In this document: in pieces, positions 1 through 10,460 of the stretch | Position numbering within the stretch: the first letter of the stretch is position 1 | How the letters are laid out: the number at the start of each line of letters is the position of its first letter | Source: Echinarachnius parma | Lineage: Eukaryota; Echinodermata; Echinoidea; Clypeasteroida; Echinarachniidae | Assembly (NCBI GenBank): GCA_037951105.1 | Contig: JBAMJV010000870.1 | Location: forward strand, 62,001-126,000 | DNA length: 64,000 bases | Direction of reading: 5' to 3' | The notes under the pieces: model-generated | The model's database searches: none | Seen by the model: only the letters and a program-made list of their open reading frames with translations | What the model was told of the DNA's origin: nothing | Program-made: the position numbers and the translations under genes

Positions 1-202
1 ATTATTTTGGGCCCCAAATAATTATAAGATCAGATATATTTATTGATATTTCAGCCGTTTCTGGGTCGATTTTGACCAAATAAAGTTTATTCTGCCATTA
101 AAATTGCATGTTCTCTCAAATTCGACATTCAGTTTTTCATTACCTCACACAAAAATTGTGATGTGCAGCGCCCTCTCTACCAAAACTAAACTACCCCTTT
201 AA
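1..202. repeat. Family A MITE, right part, cut by window edge
   Basis: The right end of the commonest repeat here. It carries the internal line 'ttcagccgtttctgg', then 'cagcgccctctctaccaaaa' and ends at CCCCTTTAA. It matches the right half of the complete copy at 43807-44272 almost base for base. A GGGCCC palindrome near base 10 marks the element centre. Confidence 0.8.
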
Positions 203-1032
203 CGGTTTCAGCATATTACCTTTTCGATTCTACATCCAGTAACTTTGTCAAAATAGGCCAAACTCACTTGCATTTCCAGTGGTTAGTTCATGTCTGGTTG
301 ATATCCTGTTACTAATTACAAGTATGCACAGTTATTTTTTCGTTTATCTTCCCTTTGCTATCCTGATTTTTTCGCTCTATAAAATCACACTTTAAAGGAT
401 GTTTTTTTCTTCATTCAGTGTGAAAAACTGCTTGTCCATTATAAATGCAAGTGTAATACAATGTAAATCAATGAAGCCGCGAGCTATCGAATCTGGCTAT
501 CCTTCTTCGAGCGAACGAATGACAACTACCTATACATAGAATTATAATAGAATTATATTTTTTCCATTAATACATTTCTAATGTGTAAACGAGGTTGGAT
601 TAAATAAATACAATTATAAGGTCAAAGGTAACATGTGTTTGATTCAATATGAAAATCCCAGGGGACCATTTTAACCATGTGTACACAATTGTGGCTATGA
701 TCAACGCACATTTGCATTGCTTATAGCATTATTCGGACAAATGAAAAAGTGAGATAAACTTATGAATAAATTGATGTGCAATATATTACGCACTCTATGG
801 TATATGTATTTTAATTGGATTTTTAAGCCACGCATTAGACAGTGAATTATTTTACTCTTTTTGTTTAGTAGTGGAGTGGCATATGGCGTCAATGTTATTA
901 AATTATTGGTTTTGATGTATTGATGTTTCCTTTTTTTGTCCACTATTACAGGTTTATTACGTTAATACACTAATTACAATTTTAGTAATCTTACGATAAC
1001 AACTTGATGTCTTGTGGTGTGTTTTTAAATAG
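203..1032. other. AT-rich non-coding sequence upstream of the F5/8C exons
   Basis: I see no exon, RNA or repeat end here. A short open frame on the minus strand (701-943) has no domain-like composition. If gene 1 extends left, this is intron; its upstream exon or exons are outside the window. Confidence 0.4.
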
Positions 1033-1184
1033 GTTTTCCGCTTGGACTTGAGTCTTATGCCATCCCTGATTCGAGTCTGACCGCGTCGAGCGGGTATCAG
1101 AAATTTGGAGCCCGGCGAGGAAGGTTACATTTGGCTCAACCTAACTGGGCCGCACGCTCTCGAGACGCAAACCAATGGATCCAG
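1033..1184 (+). CDS. Gene 1 exon: F5/8 type C (discoidin) domain, N-terminal third
   Basis: An AG at 1031-1032 and a GT at 1185 bound 152 bases that read FPLGLESYAIPDSSLTAS, then ARRGRLHL and DANQWIQ. This is the classic opening of a coagulation factor 5/8 C-terminal (discoidin) domain, an extracellular adhesion or ligand-binding beta-barrel. The exon starts in phase 1: the first two bases are GT, so a T from the previous exon would make the usual first cysteine (TGT). It ends in phase 0 after Q, and the next exon begins with VDLG, as the family requires. The upstream exon is not in view, so signal peptide and other domains are unknown. The domain is seen; protein function beyond secreted or cell-surface binding is inference. 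Confidence 0.9.
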
Positions 1185-1331
1185 GTTAGATTATGTATAC
1201 TTTTACATAAGCCTCGAAAGGAAACAAGTACCATAATGGTGTAAACAGTTATTGAATGATTAGTATGCATGTTACATCGACATGTATTTTTTTATAACAA
1301 TTATCGCAAGTTCAAGTTTTAAGGTGAACAG

Positions 1332-1556
1332 TTTAAAGGGACTTATTAACATTGTCTAAATCCTCAAAATAAATTTTTCATTCCAGCGGTTCCCTCATAC
1401 CTTGTTGTATTCGTATTAACAATAAAATCATGGAACAGGTTTCGGTTTTTCAAATTTCCCTTTCGTTACAAAGATATGTACGATCGAAGTATTCAGATAA
1501 GAAAAACTCCGGGCGAGTTTTTCTTGTGTGTACAAAGTGAGTGCAGTGAGTTATTG
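1332..1556. repeat. Family C MITE fragment
   Basis: It begins TTTAAAGGGACTTATTAAC and runs through 'ggttccctcataccttgttg' and 'caggtttcggtttttcaaat' to 'caaagtgagtgcagtgag'. The same order of segments recurs at 47345-47590. Its terminus matches, inverted, the right end of 40929-41240. Confidence 0.7.
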
Positions 1557-2034
1557 AATATCACTTTGCATTTGTTGCTCATTACTTGGCCATTTTCACA
1601 CAATACCCTGTGGACATATGAGATAACAATAATATACATTGCATCAACCATTCATCACTTTTTGCACATGTCAACAAAGTTACTAGATCCCTCAAGTAGT
1701 TACTTCTACATTTAAAGTATTCCTTACATTTATTCTAACAAATTTAAAGAATACTTTGAATATAGAAATAACTACTAATTAAATCTTTTTTTAATTTTCT
1801 TGTACACGGCATATTAATTCTAGCCGCACAGTGTTGTTATTGGGGTAGAAATGTGTATAAATCAAACATGTTGAAATTCCTGACATGAGTTTGTTTTAAT
1901 CACGATGCTAAACATAATAATAACTGTCCATGTAATAATATGGCGCTTTATAGTTAAAGGGGAGCACCAGACAAAGAATAACACATACGTATATGTGTAA
2001 GAATCGTTCTTGGTCTAAGGTGGATAAGGTGGTA

Positions 2035-2735
2035 GCCGACCTCTCGTGACCCCTCTTATCCTCCCTCGCCAGGCTTTCCTGTCTTGCACAGCCTCTTTCA
2101 ACATTCCCAATTCCATCTCCATCATCTTCTCTTTTACACCATCTAGCTATCTTATTCCGGGTCTTCCTCGCTTTCATCTGCCTTCAACCATTCCAGTCAT
2201 CATGCTTATCTTAAATCCGCTGTCTCTGCGTATGATGTGTCCAAAATAACACGTCTTTAGTTGATTCACCTGCGCAATGAGTGATTTTGATGTTTGGATG
2301 TTTTGGATAACTTCTTGGTTTAATCTTGTTGCAGTCCAAGGGATACTTGTAAAGAATCCTTCTTCAATACCACATCTCAATGGCTTTCTCCTGTCCAATT
2401 ATTTCAAAGTCCAAGTTTAACATCCATATAACACCACTGGAAAAAAGCAAGTCATTCAGCCAGACGGATTTTTGTTGTCAGCTTTTGTCTTTACTCTTCT
2501 AAATCTTGTTCAGTCCATTGAATGCAGCTCGCCCCATTCATTCCGTCTTCGAATTTCTAGACTGCAATCATCGATCTAAGACCCTAACAATACAAAACTG
2601 TCCACTTGTCCTACTGTATTATTGTCAATCCTAATTTCTCTAATGGTTATTATTGACATCATTTTCGCTGTAAATCTTCCTGCTTTTAAGAGTATTTTGT
2701 AGATCTGCTCCTGAAATGCTATAAGCATTGTTACA
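2035..2735 (-). pseudogene. Degenerate RTE-like LINE reverse transcriptase, C-terminal part
   Basis: Read on the minus strand in shifting frames, the segment gives in order IDNNTVGQVDSFVLLGS, VVLYGC with TWTLK, LKTCYFGHIIRRDSG and GRRRPGRPRIR. These are the late RT/thumb and C-terminal landmarks of RTE-type non-LTR elements, in the right order. Stops and frameshifts interrupt it, so it is dead. The better-preserved RTE-like copy at 62922-64000 has the same landmarks (FLGSMV, ATYGAESWTLRK, RRLKWFGHVVRM, RPRGRPPTRW). It lies in the intron between the first two F5/8C exons, in the opposite direction. Confidence 0.8.
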
Positions 2736-3072
2736 CCGCTCAGTGAGGTCACAGGCACATACCCCGTGTAGTTGAGTCCTGCTTTGCAACAGGAGCACCA
2801 CGCATTGTCACCTTCACCGGTTGGATGACAGCGTTTGGTGCAGGCTGTTGATTGTTCATCACTGGAACCCAAGCATCGACCAGTCAAAGTCCTGTGGAGA
2901 CGGTACCCGTGGGTTTGAACCAGTGTCATTGTTTCAGATGTTGATTGGTATTGTGCCCGCAGGATTGCTTGTTGCAGTGTGCCTTGTGAAGCGTTAACCT
3001 CTCTGACTCGGCATGTTTCTTTGCGAAAAGCCATCATCTCAGCTTTTTCAAATTGGCTGGCTTGTTCGCTGA
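2736..3072 (-). other. Cysteine-rich open segment, possible exon or captured sequence, family unknown
   Basis: On the minus strand an open frame of about 110 residues runs from an AG at about 3073 into the RTE remnant without a stop. It contains RKETCRVREVNASQGTL, then TGRCLGSSDEQSTACTKRC, then NAWCSCCKAGLNYTGYVPV. The cysteine spacing with a CxCC cluster loosely recalls the end of cystine-knot (CTCK-like) domains, but I do not recognise a family. The codon content looks protein-like rather than random. It could be a lost host exon, a non-LTR 5' region or chance. Downstream residues in the same frame are RTE-derived, so the join is a chimera. Confidence 0.35.
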
Positions 3073-3090
3073 CAGGTACAGGGGCCGCGG

Positions 3091-3125
3091 AAGGGGGGGG
3101 GGGGGGCTGGAAGGGGGGGGGGGGG
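3091..3125. repeat. Duplicated poly-G tract
   Basis: Two runs of about 13-14 G separated by CTGGAA, i.e. a short duplicated AA-Gn-CTG unit. A G-quadruplex could form on the + strand. Confidence 0.85.
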
Positions 3126-3294
3126 CTGCATCCCCACACTTTTTTGGCTTAGAACAAATAACATAAGCATAAAATAACAATGAATTAATAAATGATACTC
3201 ATTGTGGTGTGAGATGGGTTGGGGTGGGAGGGCGTGGTGTTCAACTCCTCAATAACACCCCCCCCTCCTCCCATCCAACCCGGATGAGTCCCAG

Positions 3295-4602
3295 AGGCGT
3301 GTTTCATGAAAGGGTATTATCGCTGGGACGTCATAACTGTCACGTGACTCGAAATTACGGACTATCGATAGTAGCGGACAATTCCGTAGCCTTTGCCATG
3401 AACGTTATGTATAATCAGTAAAATAATTATGAGCCAATTGCTGGTGTATTGGTGCGTTAGAATGAAACATTATATAAAACATAAACAGATCAAATTACAA
3501 CATTGTAATTTGTTCAGTTCTTATGTACATCACACGGGCAGCTGAAAGCGAGCACAAAAGAAACATGACATATTTTCTCGGAAAAGATCCGCTTACGCTG
3601 CCGCCTGTGTCTATCTAAATACACCATTATTTAGTATCTTCATCAAACATACCCTATTAAATTTCAAAATATATATTTCAATTTAACGAACTTATTCGAT
3701 CAGTCAATAGATATATATTAGTCTGAAAAGTAGATGATCTGGCAAAATAAAGACTACCTTTCTAAATAAAAAGGACAAATATTAATTGTCAAATGAGATC
3801 TTCTTCATCGAGACCATCGTATAAAGTATGGAAACTGCTTGATCACGATTTATGTCTAATTTCTGAAACTTATAGCATACAGCAGCGATGCAAATTTATG
3901 TAAGGGGACACGAGAAAAATAAACAAAGCTATGTTGTATTCGTTTCAAGAAATCATCTCGGATGATTTTTTCCCAGTCGGGGGAGGCCTGGGACTGGGCA
4001 CCAGAGAGGCCTTACATTTGATAAGGAGGCAAAGGGAAGTATGATTTATTAATGCAGTGGTAGCATTGGGCGAACATGCATTTTGTTTCATATGTTTGTG
4101 TTTAATTTGAATAAACCATTAATACTAAGTACATCATGTAATTGCGGTTAGAAAACCCTTAATCAGTGGTACTTATAAGTATAACAGTGGTACTTATGGT
4201 ACTTATGGTACTTATAAGTATAACAAATACATACAAACGAAATATACTTCATATTCACAATAATATTTATACAGTATTTTTAATTGGCAGTATCCCGGTC
4301 AACCATCTTCCCATCGGTATTTTACACAGTAAATACAATTTATTGATTTAAACTAAAGCCGCCTGTATTGAGTTAATTAATCATAGCTACGCCCCTAGCC
4401 TATTTTTGAAATGAAATTAACTTGAAGGACAAAATATACATTTTCTGACTAATTGAAGTAACGCAAGCTTTCCATAAGACATATTATGGAGTTTGTTCCG
4501 ATCTCAAAGATAGGACAACTGTCGCACATGTACGCAAATCAGTCGTAGTCACGTGACAGTTAGGACGTCCTAGATATAAGACCCTTTCATGAAACGCGCC
4601 CC
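3295..4602. mobile_element. 1.3 kb element with about 55 bp terminal inverted repeats
   Basis: The left end GGCGTGTTTCATGAAAGGGT, followed by GGACGTCATAACTGTCACGTGACT, returns inverted at 4549-4602 (AGTCACGTGACAGTTAGGACGTC then ACCCTTTCATGAAACGCGCC). No transposase frame is visible between them, so this looks like a non-autonomous DNA transposon. It contains a short TACTTATGG tandem repeat at 4166-4222. Confidence 0.65.
4166..4222 (+). repeat. Short minisatellite (GGTACTTAT units)
   Basis: Tandem copies of GGTACTTAT and GTATAAC-type units, about six in 57 bases. Confidence 0.7.
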
Positions 4603-4639
4603 AGGAGAATGACACGTCGCTTCGTACCAACTCCAGTTA

Positions 4640-5400
4640 CGAAGTTGGTGTTGCTACATTTCTTGGGATACCGCCGGAATGCGGTGTGGTACAGATGTGC
4701 TAACATCGCTCTTGTAACATGTGTAATTAAATATGCTTTCTCTCAAGGATCTTCTTCAGTGTCGTTGGTCCGTACAAATCTGATTCCGTCCAGCAGTCGT
4801 AATACTGCTTTTTCTTGATGTAAACGCTAATGCAGGACAGTTCTCCCGGCCCTAGTACCAAGTGGTCCATGTCCATGTCCTTGCGGGCCATATCTGCAGC
4901 TGATTTACCAGCTTGTACAGGCCCAAATTAAGTGAGAGCAGTCTTTCGTTCTGGACCCATGACTTTAGAGCTAATCCTTCAGCACAGTGAGCACAATGAG
5001 TAGTGTGTAGCATTCATGTGTCTATTAAATAAAGGGGCGGTGTGCCTATTTATGTGGTTGATAGTACTTCAGGTTCACTGGCAGTCAGTGAGTGGTATGC
5101 AGACCACGTTATGATACCAGTGTGGCAGTTTCTTGTTCGTCTGGTAGTATAACTAGGTGTTGTTCTTCTTTGAATGCCCGCTGCTAAAACATAACCACGG
5201 CTCGACTCATCAGTCAGGCAACCATCTTGAAGGTTGCAGAGTGTCTTTATTTATCTGAAGGAGAGAATAGCCTGGTTTTTTTAGCTTTGCTAGGTGGCTT
5301 TGGACAGTCAAGCAGCTTGTAAGTCTGGCATAGCTTGGCATAGGTCATCATATCCTTGCGATGTCTATCACAGATGGCTGGGAGAGTTCTCGTCTAGGTG
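4640..5400 (-). pseudogene. Degenerate coding remnant, unrecognised multicopy family
   Basis: On the minus strand several stop-bounded stretches look protein-like: AKLCQTYKLLDCPKPPSKAK, LTDESSRGYVLAAGIQRR, then GPVQAGKSAADMARKDMDMD and YYDCWTESDLYGPTTLKKIL. The last resembles ATTRHILKCTHYWCS in the remnant at 17300-18180, so the two may be copies of one old repeat-borne or multicopy gene. The family is not named because I cannot identify it from memory with certainty. Frameshifts and stops make it non-functional. Confidence 0.3.
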
Positions 5401-5693
5401 CTATAGCGTTGGCATCTTTGGTAAATTGCCATCGCTGTCCCATATATGGAGCGCTTCACATATGGAGTGTATTTTGCGAAGTCAATACGGTATGCTGCGA
5501 AATACCCATGTTCAATATAATGAGGGTATGTCGATTCCATCGTTGGCCTCCATTTACTGTAGGACAAACGTCACAACTTGCCATTCCAACCGCTGCAGTC
5601 GGTAGCTAATTAATTTCAAAATATCCTTTCGATATGTATTTACAAATATTGTACTGTTAAATGCCAGGCTTTTTAAGGTCTTTCTACGGCATC

Positions 5694-5715
5694 GGGGGGG
5701 GGGGGGGGGGGGGGG
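5694..5715 (+). repeat. Poly-G tract (22 G)
   Basis: An uninterrupted run of 22 G, about 110 bases before the second F5/8C exon. Confidence 0.95.
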
Positions 5716-5823
5716 ACATTATGGCCCCATGTAAGATCTCGGCCGTGTCAAACAGAGGCAATACCATGTTAATGTTACAACAAAATTTACATAAAGAAAC
5801 TTACGATTGTCTGCTCTTTTCAG

Positions 5824-5970
5824 GTTGATCTTGGTTCTACCTACAAAGTCGTGGCCGTGGCAACACAAGGACAGAATTGGAGGGAATGGGTGACGAGCTA
5901 CAAGGTCGACTACAGCATGGATGGTGTGACCTTTAACACGGTTCAAGACAGCACTGATGGGTCAGATGTG
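5824..5970 (+). CDS. Gene 1 exon: F5/8C domain, middle third
   Basis: The acceptor TTTTCAG ends at 5823 and the donor GTGAGT starts at 5971. The 147 bases are 49 whole codons (phase 0 in and out). They read VDLGSTYKVVAVATQGQ, NWREWVTSYKVDYSMDG, VTFNTVQD. The VDLG...V..V.TQG....WVTSYKV.YS.DG pattern is the core signature of F5/8C domains. It follows directly from the Q ending the exon at 1184 and leads into GFSGNSDG at 7163. Confidence 0.95.
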
Positions 5971-6147
5971 GTGAGTGCTATTTTATGTTGTATACGTAGT
6001 TACATCATTATCGGATATACTTTCTATTTTGTGTTATACTTTAATGGGCTTCCATGACAATACCCTCGACTTTGTTAATCTATTCTTTAAATAGATTATG
6101 CTTTAAAAAGGGCACATTATTTCGTCTGAATGATTGAAAATACATGT

Positions 6148-6187
6148 AATGCGCTATAAAAATTGAATTTATTATTATTGTTATTGC
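6148..6187 (+). repeat. LINE 3' end with ATT tail
   Basis: GCGCTATAAAAATTGAATTT followed by ATTATTATTGTTATT. This matches the 3' ends of the LINEs at 19312 (minus) and 52770 (plus), which also end GCGCTATA.AAAT plus a trinucleotide tail. Confidence 0.6.
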
Positions 6188-6304
6188 ATTTTACTTTTGT
6201 ATGTATATATGTTTTTCTGTAGTTAATATTAAGTTTAAATTGTTTATTCCTTGTTCTGTTATGTATCACTTTTAATGTTTGATGTTTTGTTTATGTAAAT
6301 ATGT

Positions 6305-6384
6305 GTCACGGCCTTGCTGAAAAGCAGCTTTTTAGCTGATAGCAGGCTTTTTACTGTGAAACATAAATAAACTCAAACTCAAAT
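6305..6384 (+). repeat. Retroelement-like 3' end (AAACTCAAACTCAAA tail)
   Basis: GC-richer block ending AAATAAACTCAAACTCAAA, with a small hairpin (GCTGAAAAGCAGC). It looks like another non-LTR 3' end. The family was not identified. Confidence 0.35.
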
Positions 6385-6545
6385 CGTGACTTCGAATACT
6401 ATAACATTTTACGTGTTTGATTTAATTTTAATCATATGTTCATAAAATTATGAAGATTATGATGATGACGACGATGATAATGGTAATGCTTCAATTTCCT
6501 AGATCCCACTCTAAATCCGGCGACAACTCATTTTTGATATGCTCT

Positions 6546-6840
6546 ACGAATGTAGAACGAGCTCCTTCTTCCTATCCGACTAGCACCCTCATTAGATTAT
6601 TTCAAGACCCAATTGTTCAATAAGTAAACCACATATTGATTATACAGTAATTTATTATGCGTGTTTGCATGTTCATTGTATTGTTATGTATTTAATTGTA
6701 TTTGATGTATTTTAATGTATTGATTATCATGTATATAATTAGTTTTATATTTGTGTTAATTTTGTTGTTTTGTATGTAAAGCGCTCTGAAACATTTATAT
6801 ATTTCGCGCTATAGAAGAACGTATATTGTATTGTATTATA
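6546..6840 (+). pseudogene. CR1/L2-like LINE 3' fragment
   Basis: From 6556 a frame reads NELLLPIRLAPSLDYFKTQL, then FNK and a stop at 6625-6627. The preceding TAG probably was TGG (the W of the usual LWN.LP). This is the extreme C-terminus of a CR1-type reverse transcriptase ORF. About 150 bases on, GCGCTCTGAAACA and CGCGCTATAGAAGAACGTAT close the element with a TATTGTATTGTATTAT tail. Dead, 5'-truncated insertion in the intron between F5/8C exons two and three. Confidence 0.65.
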
Positions 6841-7162
6841 TTATAATTATATCGATAATAATGATAATGATAAGGATGGTGCCTATTAATCTTGTAAATA
6901 GCAAATGTTTTATCTTTCTACTAAAATCAATCTCTCATGTGCCCTTCCTACACCAATTACATGAACAGTCTACATTGTCTTTCTTTGTCTTTGACATTGT
7001 TCCATCTTACCCCGCCCTTTGTATGCCTCAGTTTTGTTATCGACTATAAAAGACGTTGGCTCTCTTTATATAAACGAGCATCTACATTATAATGATTTTG
7101 TTATGTTAGATTGTCATGTCTGCATTCAATTTAGATTATTATTTTGGCCCTTTCTTTTTCAG

Positions 7163-7319
7163 GGCTTCTCAGGCAATTCTGATGGAAATACCGTGGTACG
7201 GAACGCCTTCCCCACCCCGCTAGTGTGCCGCTTCGTGCGTGTGCGCCCTGTTACCTGGAACAATGCCATCAGCATGAGAATGGAGCTTTACGGACATGGC
7301 CCCCTGGACGTTAATGAAG
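7163..7319 (+). CDS. Gene 1 exon: F5/8C domain, C-terminal third
   Basis: The acceptor TTTTTCAG ends at 7162 and the donor GTAAAT begins at 7320. The exon is 157 bases, phase 0 in and phase 1 out. It reads GFSGNSDGNTVVRNAFPTPL, VCRFVRVRPVTWNNAISMRM, ELYGHGPLDVNE. The F..P...RFVRV.P..W.N.I.MR.ELYG tail completes the domain, about 152 residues over three exons, the normal length. The position that normally holds the closing cysteine (ELYGC) is histidine here, so the usual disulphide with the first cysteine is probably absent. If the donor were not used the frame would stop three codons later. Confidence 0.95.
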
Positions 7320-7408
7320 GTAAATGAAATGTCGAAAGTTGTATAAATCAAACAGCATTCAAATACGGCATTAATGATGATACAACATTAGAAAATTCCT
7401 CAAGAAGT

Positions 7409-7590
7409 TAAAGGGGTAATTCAGTTTTGGTATAGAGGGCGCTGCATAAAATAATTTTTCTGTGAGATAATGAAAAACCGAGTGTAAAATCTGAAAGAGC
7501 ATACAATTTTAGTGACATAATACACTTTATTTCCTCAGTATCGGTTCAGAAACGGCTGAAATATCAATGAATATATGGTCATGCGTCATG
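7409..7590. repeat. Family A MITE, left half
   Basis: TTAAAGGGGTAATTCAGTTTTGG, then 'tatagagggcgctgc' and 'gtgagataatgaaaaaccga', ending near 'aaatatcaatgaatatat'. It is inverted relative to the copy at 1-202. The other half is missing. Confidence 0.8.
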
Positions 7591-7783
7591 AACTCGCCTC
7601 CAAATAGGGTGGCGCCATTACATTTTGGGGTTTTGTGATATCAATTTCCTTATTATTTTCGAAACCTTTCTTAACAAATTTGGTATCATCTTAAAGAGCA
7701 ATAAGATTTCTCCCTGTATGCAGAGTTTTAAATGTATACCTCTTTCCATAGTGGATATGGTGGTTGCCAGGTACTAACTCTAT

Positions 7784-7802
7784 GGGGGGGGGGGGGGGGG
7801 GG
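7784..7802 (+). repeat. Poly-G tract (19 G)
   Basis: Uninterrupted run of 19 G in the intron before the CUB exon. Confidence 0.95.
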
Positions 7803-8357
7803 CTTTGGGGAACAATCCGGATAAACATTTTGTGATTTGTTTTGTATAAGCGTTAATTTCTTCACAAAAGCTGTTAAAGCTTACTTATTAAACCTTATTA
7901 TTCCTCAATAGATTTAGGCCTGCCCTCTATATTATAATCCTATAGTGACTATTACATAATAAAAATGACTGATTATTTTGGGGTAATTTTTCATTAAGTA
8001 TGATTGAAAATATCTCACATAAAATAATCATGAGCCCTGTGCTCTGCATGAAAACATTATCATGATTTGACTATAGAGCTACCTCAGAACAAATTATCGT
8101 GGAAAATATTTATCTCTATAACGGGGAACAAAATTTCACATGTGGTTAATGAAAAAACAAATTTATGCATCTAGTGTTATTTGAAGTGCATATTTATATA
8201 TAAATACAACCAGTTCATAACTTATAACGCCAAAAAACACGACTGAACGCGACTCAACATATGCTACAAATACACATTTGTACGCAACTATGTATCAATC
8301 ATGGGTACACCTCGTCAGTATCATATTCAGTTTATTTTAACATTATTTTCTCTTCAG

Positions 8358-8519
8358 GTGTATGATGGAGATATCTCTACCGATAGCCTCATTGCCGAGT
8401 TGTGCGACTCACTCATTCCAGGCCCTGTCACATCAACCGGGACTGTAATGACCCTGTCCTTCATCACCGATAGTCGCCTGACTCGTCCGGGATTCAGCGC
8501 ATATTATGTAATACAGTGA
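8358..8519 (+). CDS. Gene 1 exon: CUB domain, C-terminal half, with stop
   Basis: The acceptor TCTCTTCAG ends at 8357. The frame reads VYDGDISTDSLIAELCDSLI, PGPVTSTGTVMTLSFITDSR, LTRPGFSAYYVIQ and then TGA. V.DG......L...C....P.P.TSTG..M...F.TDS....GFSA.Y is the second half of a CUB domain (extracellular, about 110 residues when whole). The exon begins in phase 0, but the previous exon (7319) ends in phase 1. Joining them directly hits TGA at the third codon, so an exon with the first CUB half must be missing, unrecognised or deleted. The stop may end the protein, or a donor inside ACAGTGAGA (8516) could continue it. Which applies cannot be told from the sequence. Confidence 0.8.
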   Translation: MYDGDISTDSLIAELCDSLIPGPVTSTGTVMTLSFITDSRLTRPGFSAYYVIQ

Positions 8520-8573
8520 GATTACTGTCAGCTAATCTTACATAACAGACCAATGGTTTACTTGTGTAAGCAT

Positions 8574-8603
8574 GGGGGTTGGGGGTGGGGGGGGGGGGGG
8601 GGG
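8574..8603 (+). repeat. Interrupted poly-G tract
   Basis: G-rich run broken by TT and T, ending in 17 G, just after the CUB exon. Confidence 0.9.
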
Positions 8604-8727
8604 CTTGTTATCAAGACCAATCGCAATTTTGTAAAGCCGAAACCAATAATTTAATTGACCTTTCTGATTCGTTTAAATGTATTATTTTGTTGGTATTGAT
8701 ACATTGTATTGCATGTGTAATTTTTAT

Positions 8728-8960
8728 TTGAAGAGCTTAATTTCAAAAGGCGCTAAATCCTCTTTTCCAAATTCAGAATAAAGTAGGTTTCTTTGTCAAA
8801 CTTTGTACACAATGCCTATATGGGTCTGTGGAAATGGAACGTTCCATATTCTGATTTTGGCTTTGTAATTTGTCCTAAATATCGGATTCTAGATAGCTTC
8901 GTAGCTAACTCAATTTGTATGGGAAGTGGATTTAGCGCCCTATTGAACTAAGCTCTTCAA
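8728..8960. repeat. Family B MITE, complete
   Basis: 233 bp with inverted ends TTGAAGAGCTTAATTTC plus AAAGGCGCTAAATCC, returning as GGATTTAGCGCC and GAACTAAGCTCTTCAA. The same ends flank 12444-12670, 14050-14300 and 33490-33709. Confidence 0.85.
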
Positions 8961-9215
8961 TTGTTTTATTTGTTTTATTTTTGTATAGTTTATTTGTTTA
9001 AATTTTGTATTTATTGATTTATTGATTAATGTTTTATTTATTATTTGTTATTATTATTTATTTATTTAGATTTATAATTATTATTATCATTATTATGTTT
9101 CTTATTTTATTTTATTTCATTTATTTTATTTTTACTTTTTTAAACAATTATATTTATTATTATCATGTATTAATTTATTGTATTTATTGTATTTATTATA
9201 TTATTTATTTTGGGG
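8961..9215. repeat. TTTAT/TTATT low-complexity sequence
   Basis: Almost pure T and A with ATT and TTTAT motifs, followed by a GGGGTAAGGGGTGGGG patch. The 120-residue frame across it is compositional. Confidence 0.8.
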
Positions 9216-9906
9216 GAGGGGTAAGGGGTGGGGTGCAGGGCAGGGGTGCGTACACATCAAACGCACTCCATTCCCAACCCCCACTAGCTACCGGCCTGAC
9301 TTGCATCGGTACTTATAATTATTGTATGCTGTTTTTGTTATTGTTTATCTACCAACAGCCAAGGGATGATACAATTAAATATATGCAATGAAGCTTCGGT
9401 ATATGGATTTTGTATTGTACTATCTGATATTATATTGAAAAAGTTTGCAGCATCAACTTTTTTTCATTCATTTCATTTAATAATGGGTGTATAAATGTTT
9501 GGGCTAAGTAAACTACGGTTTCTGTTTATGAATGAGTGTTGAACGGGACCCGCGAGTTCACATGGTTAGATATATATTTTAGAATTACTTTAAAAGAGCA
9601 AAGAGAATGAACTATTTAAAAATATTAAAACTATTTTGGTGTAACTATATCCAAAACCTGCCAATGGAGTACACACCCAGTGCCACATAAGTTGGAAGGC
9701 CACTTTTGGGAGATTGAAAGGAATGTATTGAAAGGCAAATAACCCACACCTACAGATAAGGGGGCGCACAGACAATGCCACCGTATAATACAATAGGCAT
9801 GATCAAGTACTACACTGTTGCCTACATAGTTGGAATATTTTTGTTTTAGATCCAACTTCATTCTTTGTCCTGTTTTTGCACCTAATGAATCATGTTATAC
9901 AATCCC

Positions 9907-10457
9907 CGTGTTCACACACAACATTTTCAGCCCTTAATCATGACCAAAGAATCAGCAGCTGACTATAGAATCAGCTTCTCATTAAAAATTCCTATGGCAA
10001 GCACTTTGTGTAAAACTAGATAAACTATGTTTATCTCAGATACACTCAGTTTTTCTCAGATAAACTCAGTTAATCTCTAGATAAACACAGTTTATCAGAA
10101 AACTCAGTTTATCAGTTGATAAACTGAGTTCATCAGTTGATAAACTGAGTTTGTCTGATAATGTGTTTATATGGCAAGCCCTTTGCGTAACAACTAGATA
10201 AACCCTGTTTTTCTCAGATAAACTCAGTTCATCACCAGATAGACAGAGTCTATCAACTGATAAACTGAGTTTTTTCTAATAAACTGTGTTTATCTGGAGA
10301 TAAACTGAGTTTATCTGAGAAAAACTGAGTTTATCTGAGAAAAACTGAGTTTATCTGAGAAAACAGAGTGTATCTAGTTTTTACACAAAGGGCTTGCCAT
10401 TAGTCACGATTCCTTAGTCATGATTACAGGGATGGAAATTAGTTGTTTGTGAACACG
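9907..10457. repeat. Outer inverted-repeat element interrupted by another
   Basis: CGTGTTCACACACAAC...CTTAATCATGAC at the left mirrors GTCATGATTACAGGG...GTTGTTTGTGAACACG at the right. The arms of about 40 bases enclose the element at 9994-10400. Confidence 0.65.
9994..10400. repeat. Inner foldback with many GATAAACTGAGTTT repeats
   Basis: It begins ATGGCAAGCACTTTGTGTA and ends with the inverse TTACACAAAGGGCTTGCCAT. The inside is a mixture of AAACTCAGTTTATC and its complement, at least a dozen times in both directions. A second internal copy of the terminus (ATGGCAAGCCCTTTGCGTAA, 10171) suggests two elements joined. Confidence 0.75.
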
Positions 10458-10460
10458 CTG

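Noticed and set aside
7320-8357. Search for the missing first half of the CUB domain
   Set aside because: No frame with a CUB opening and GT/AG borders in the right phases (1 in, 0 out) was found; only a MITE half, poly-G and AT-rich sequence.
9994-10400. Regularly repeated 14-mers, considered as a CRISPR-like array
   Set aside because: Repeats occur in both directions without uniform spacers, inside inverted ends, in an intron-bearing genome; it is a foldback element.
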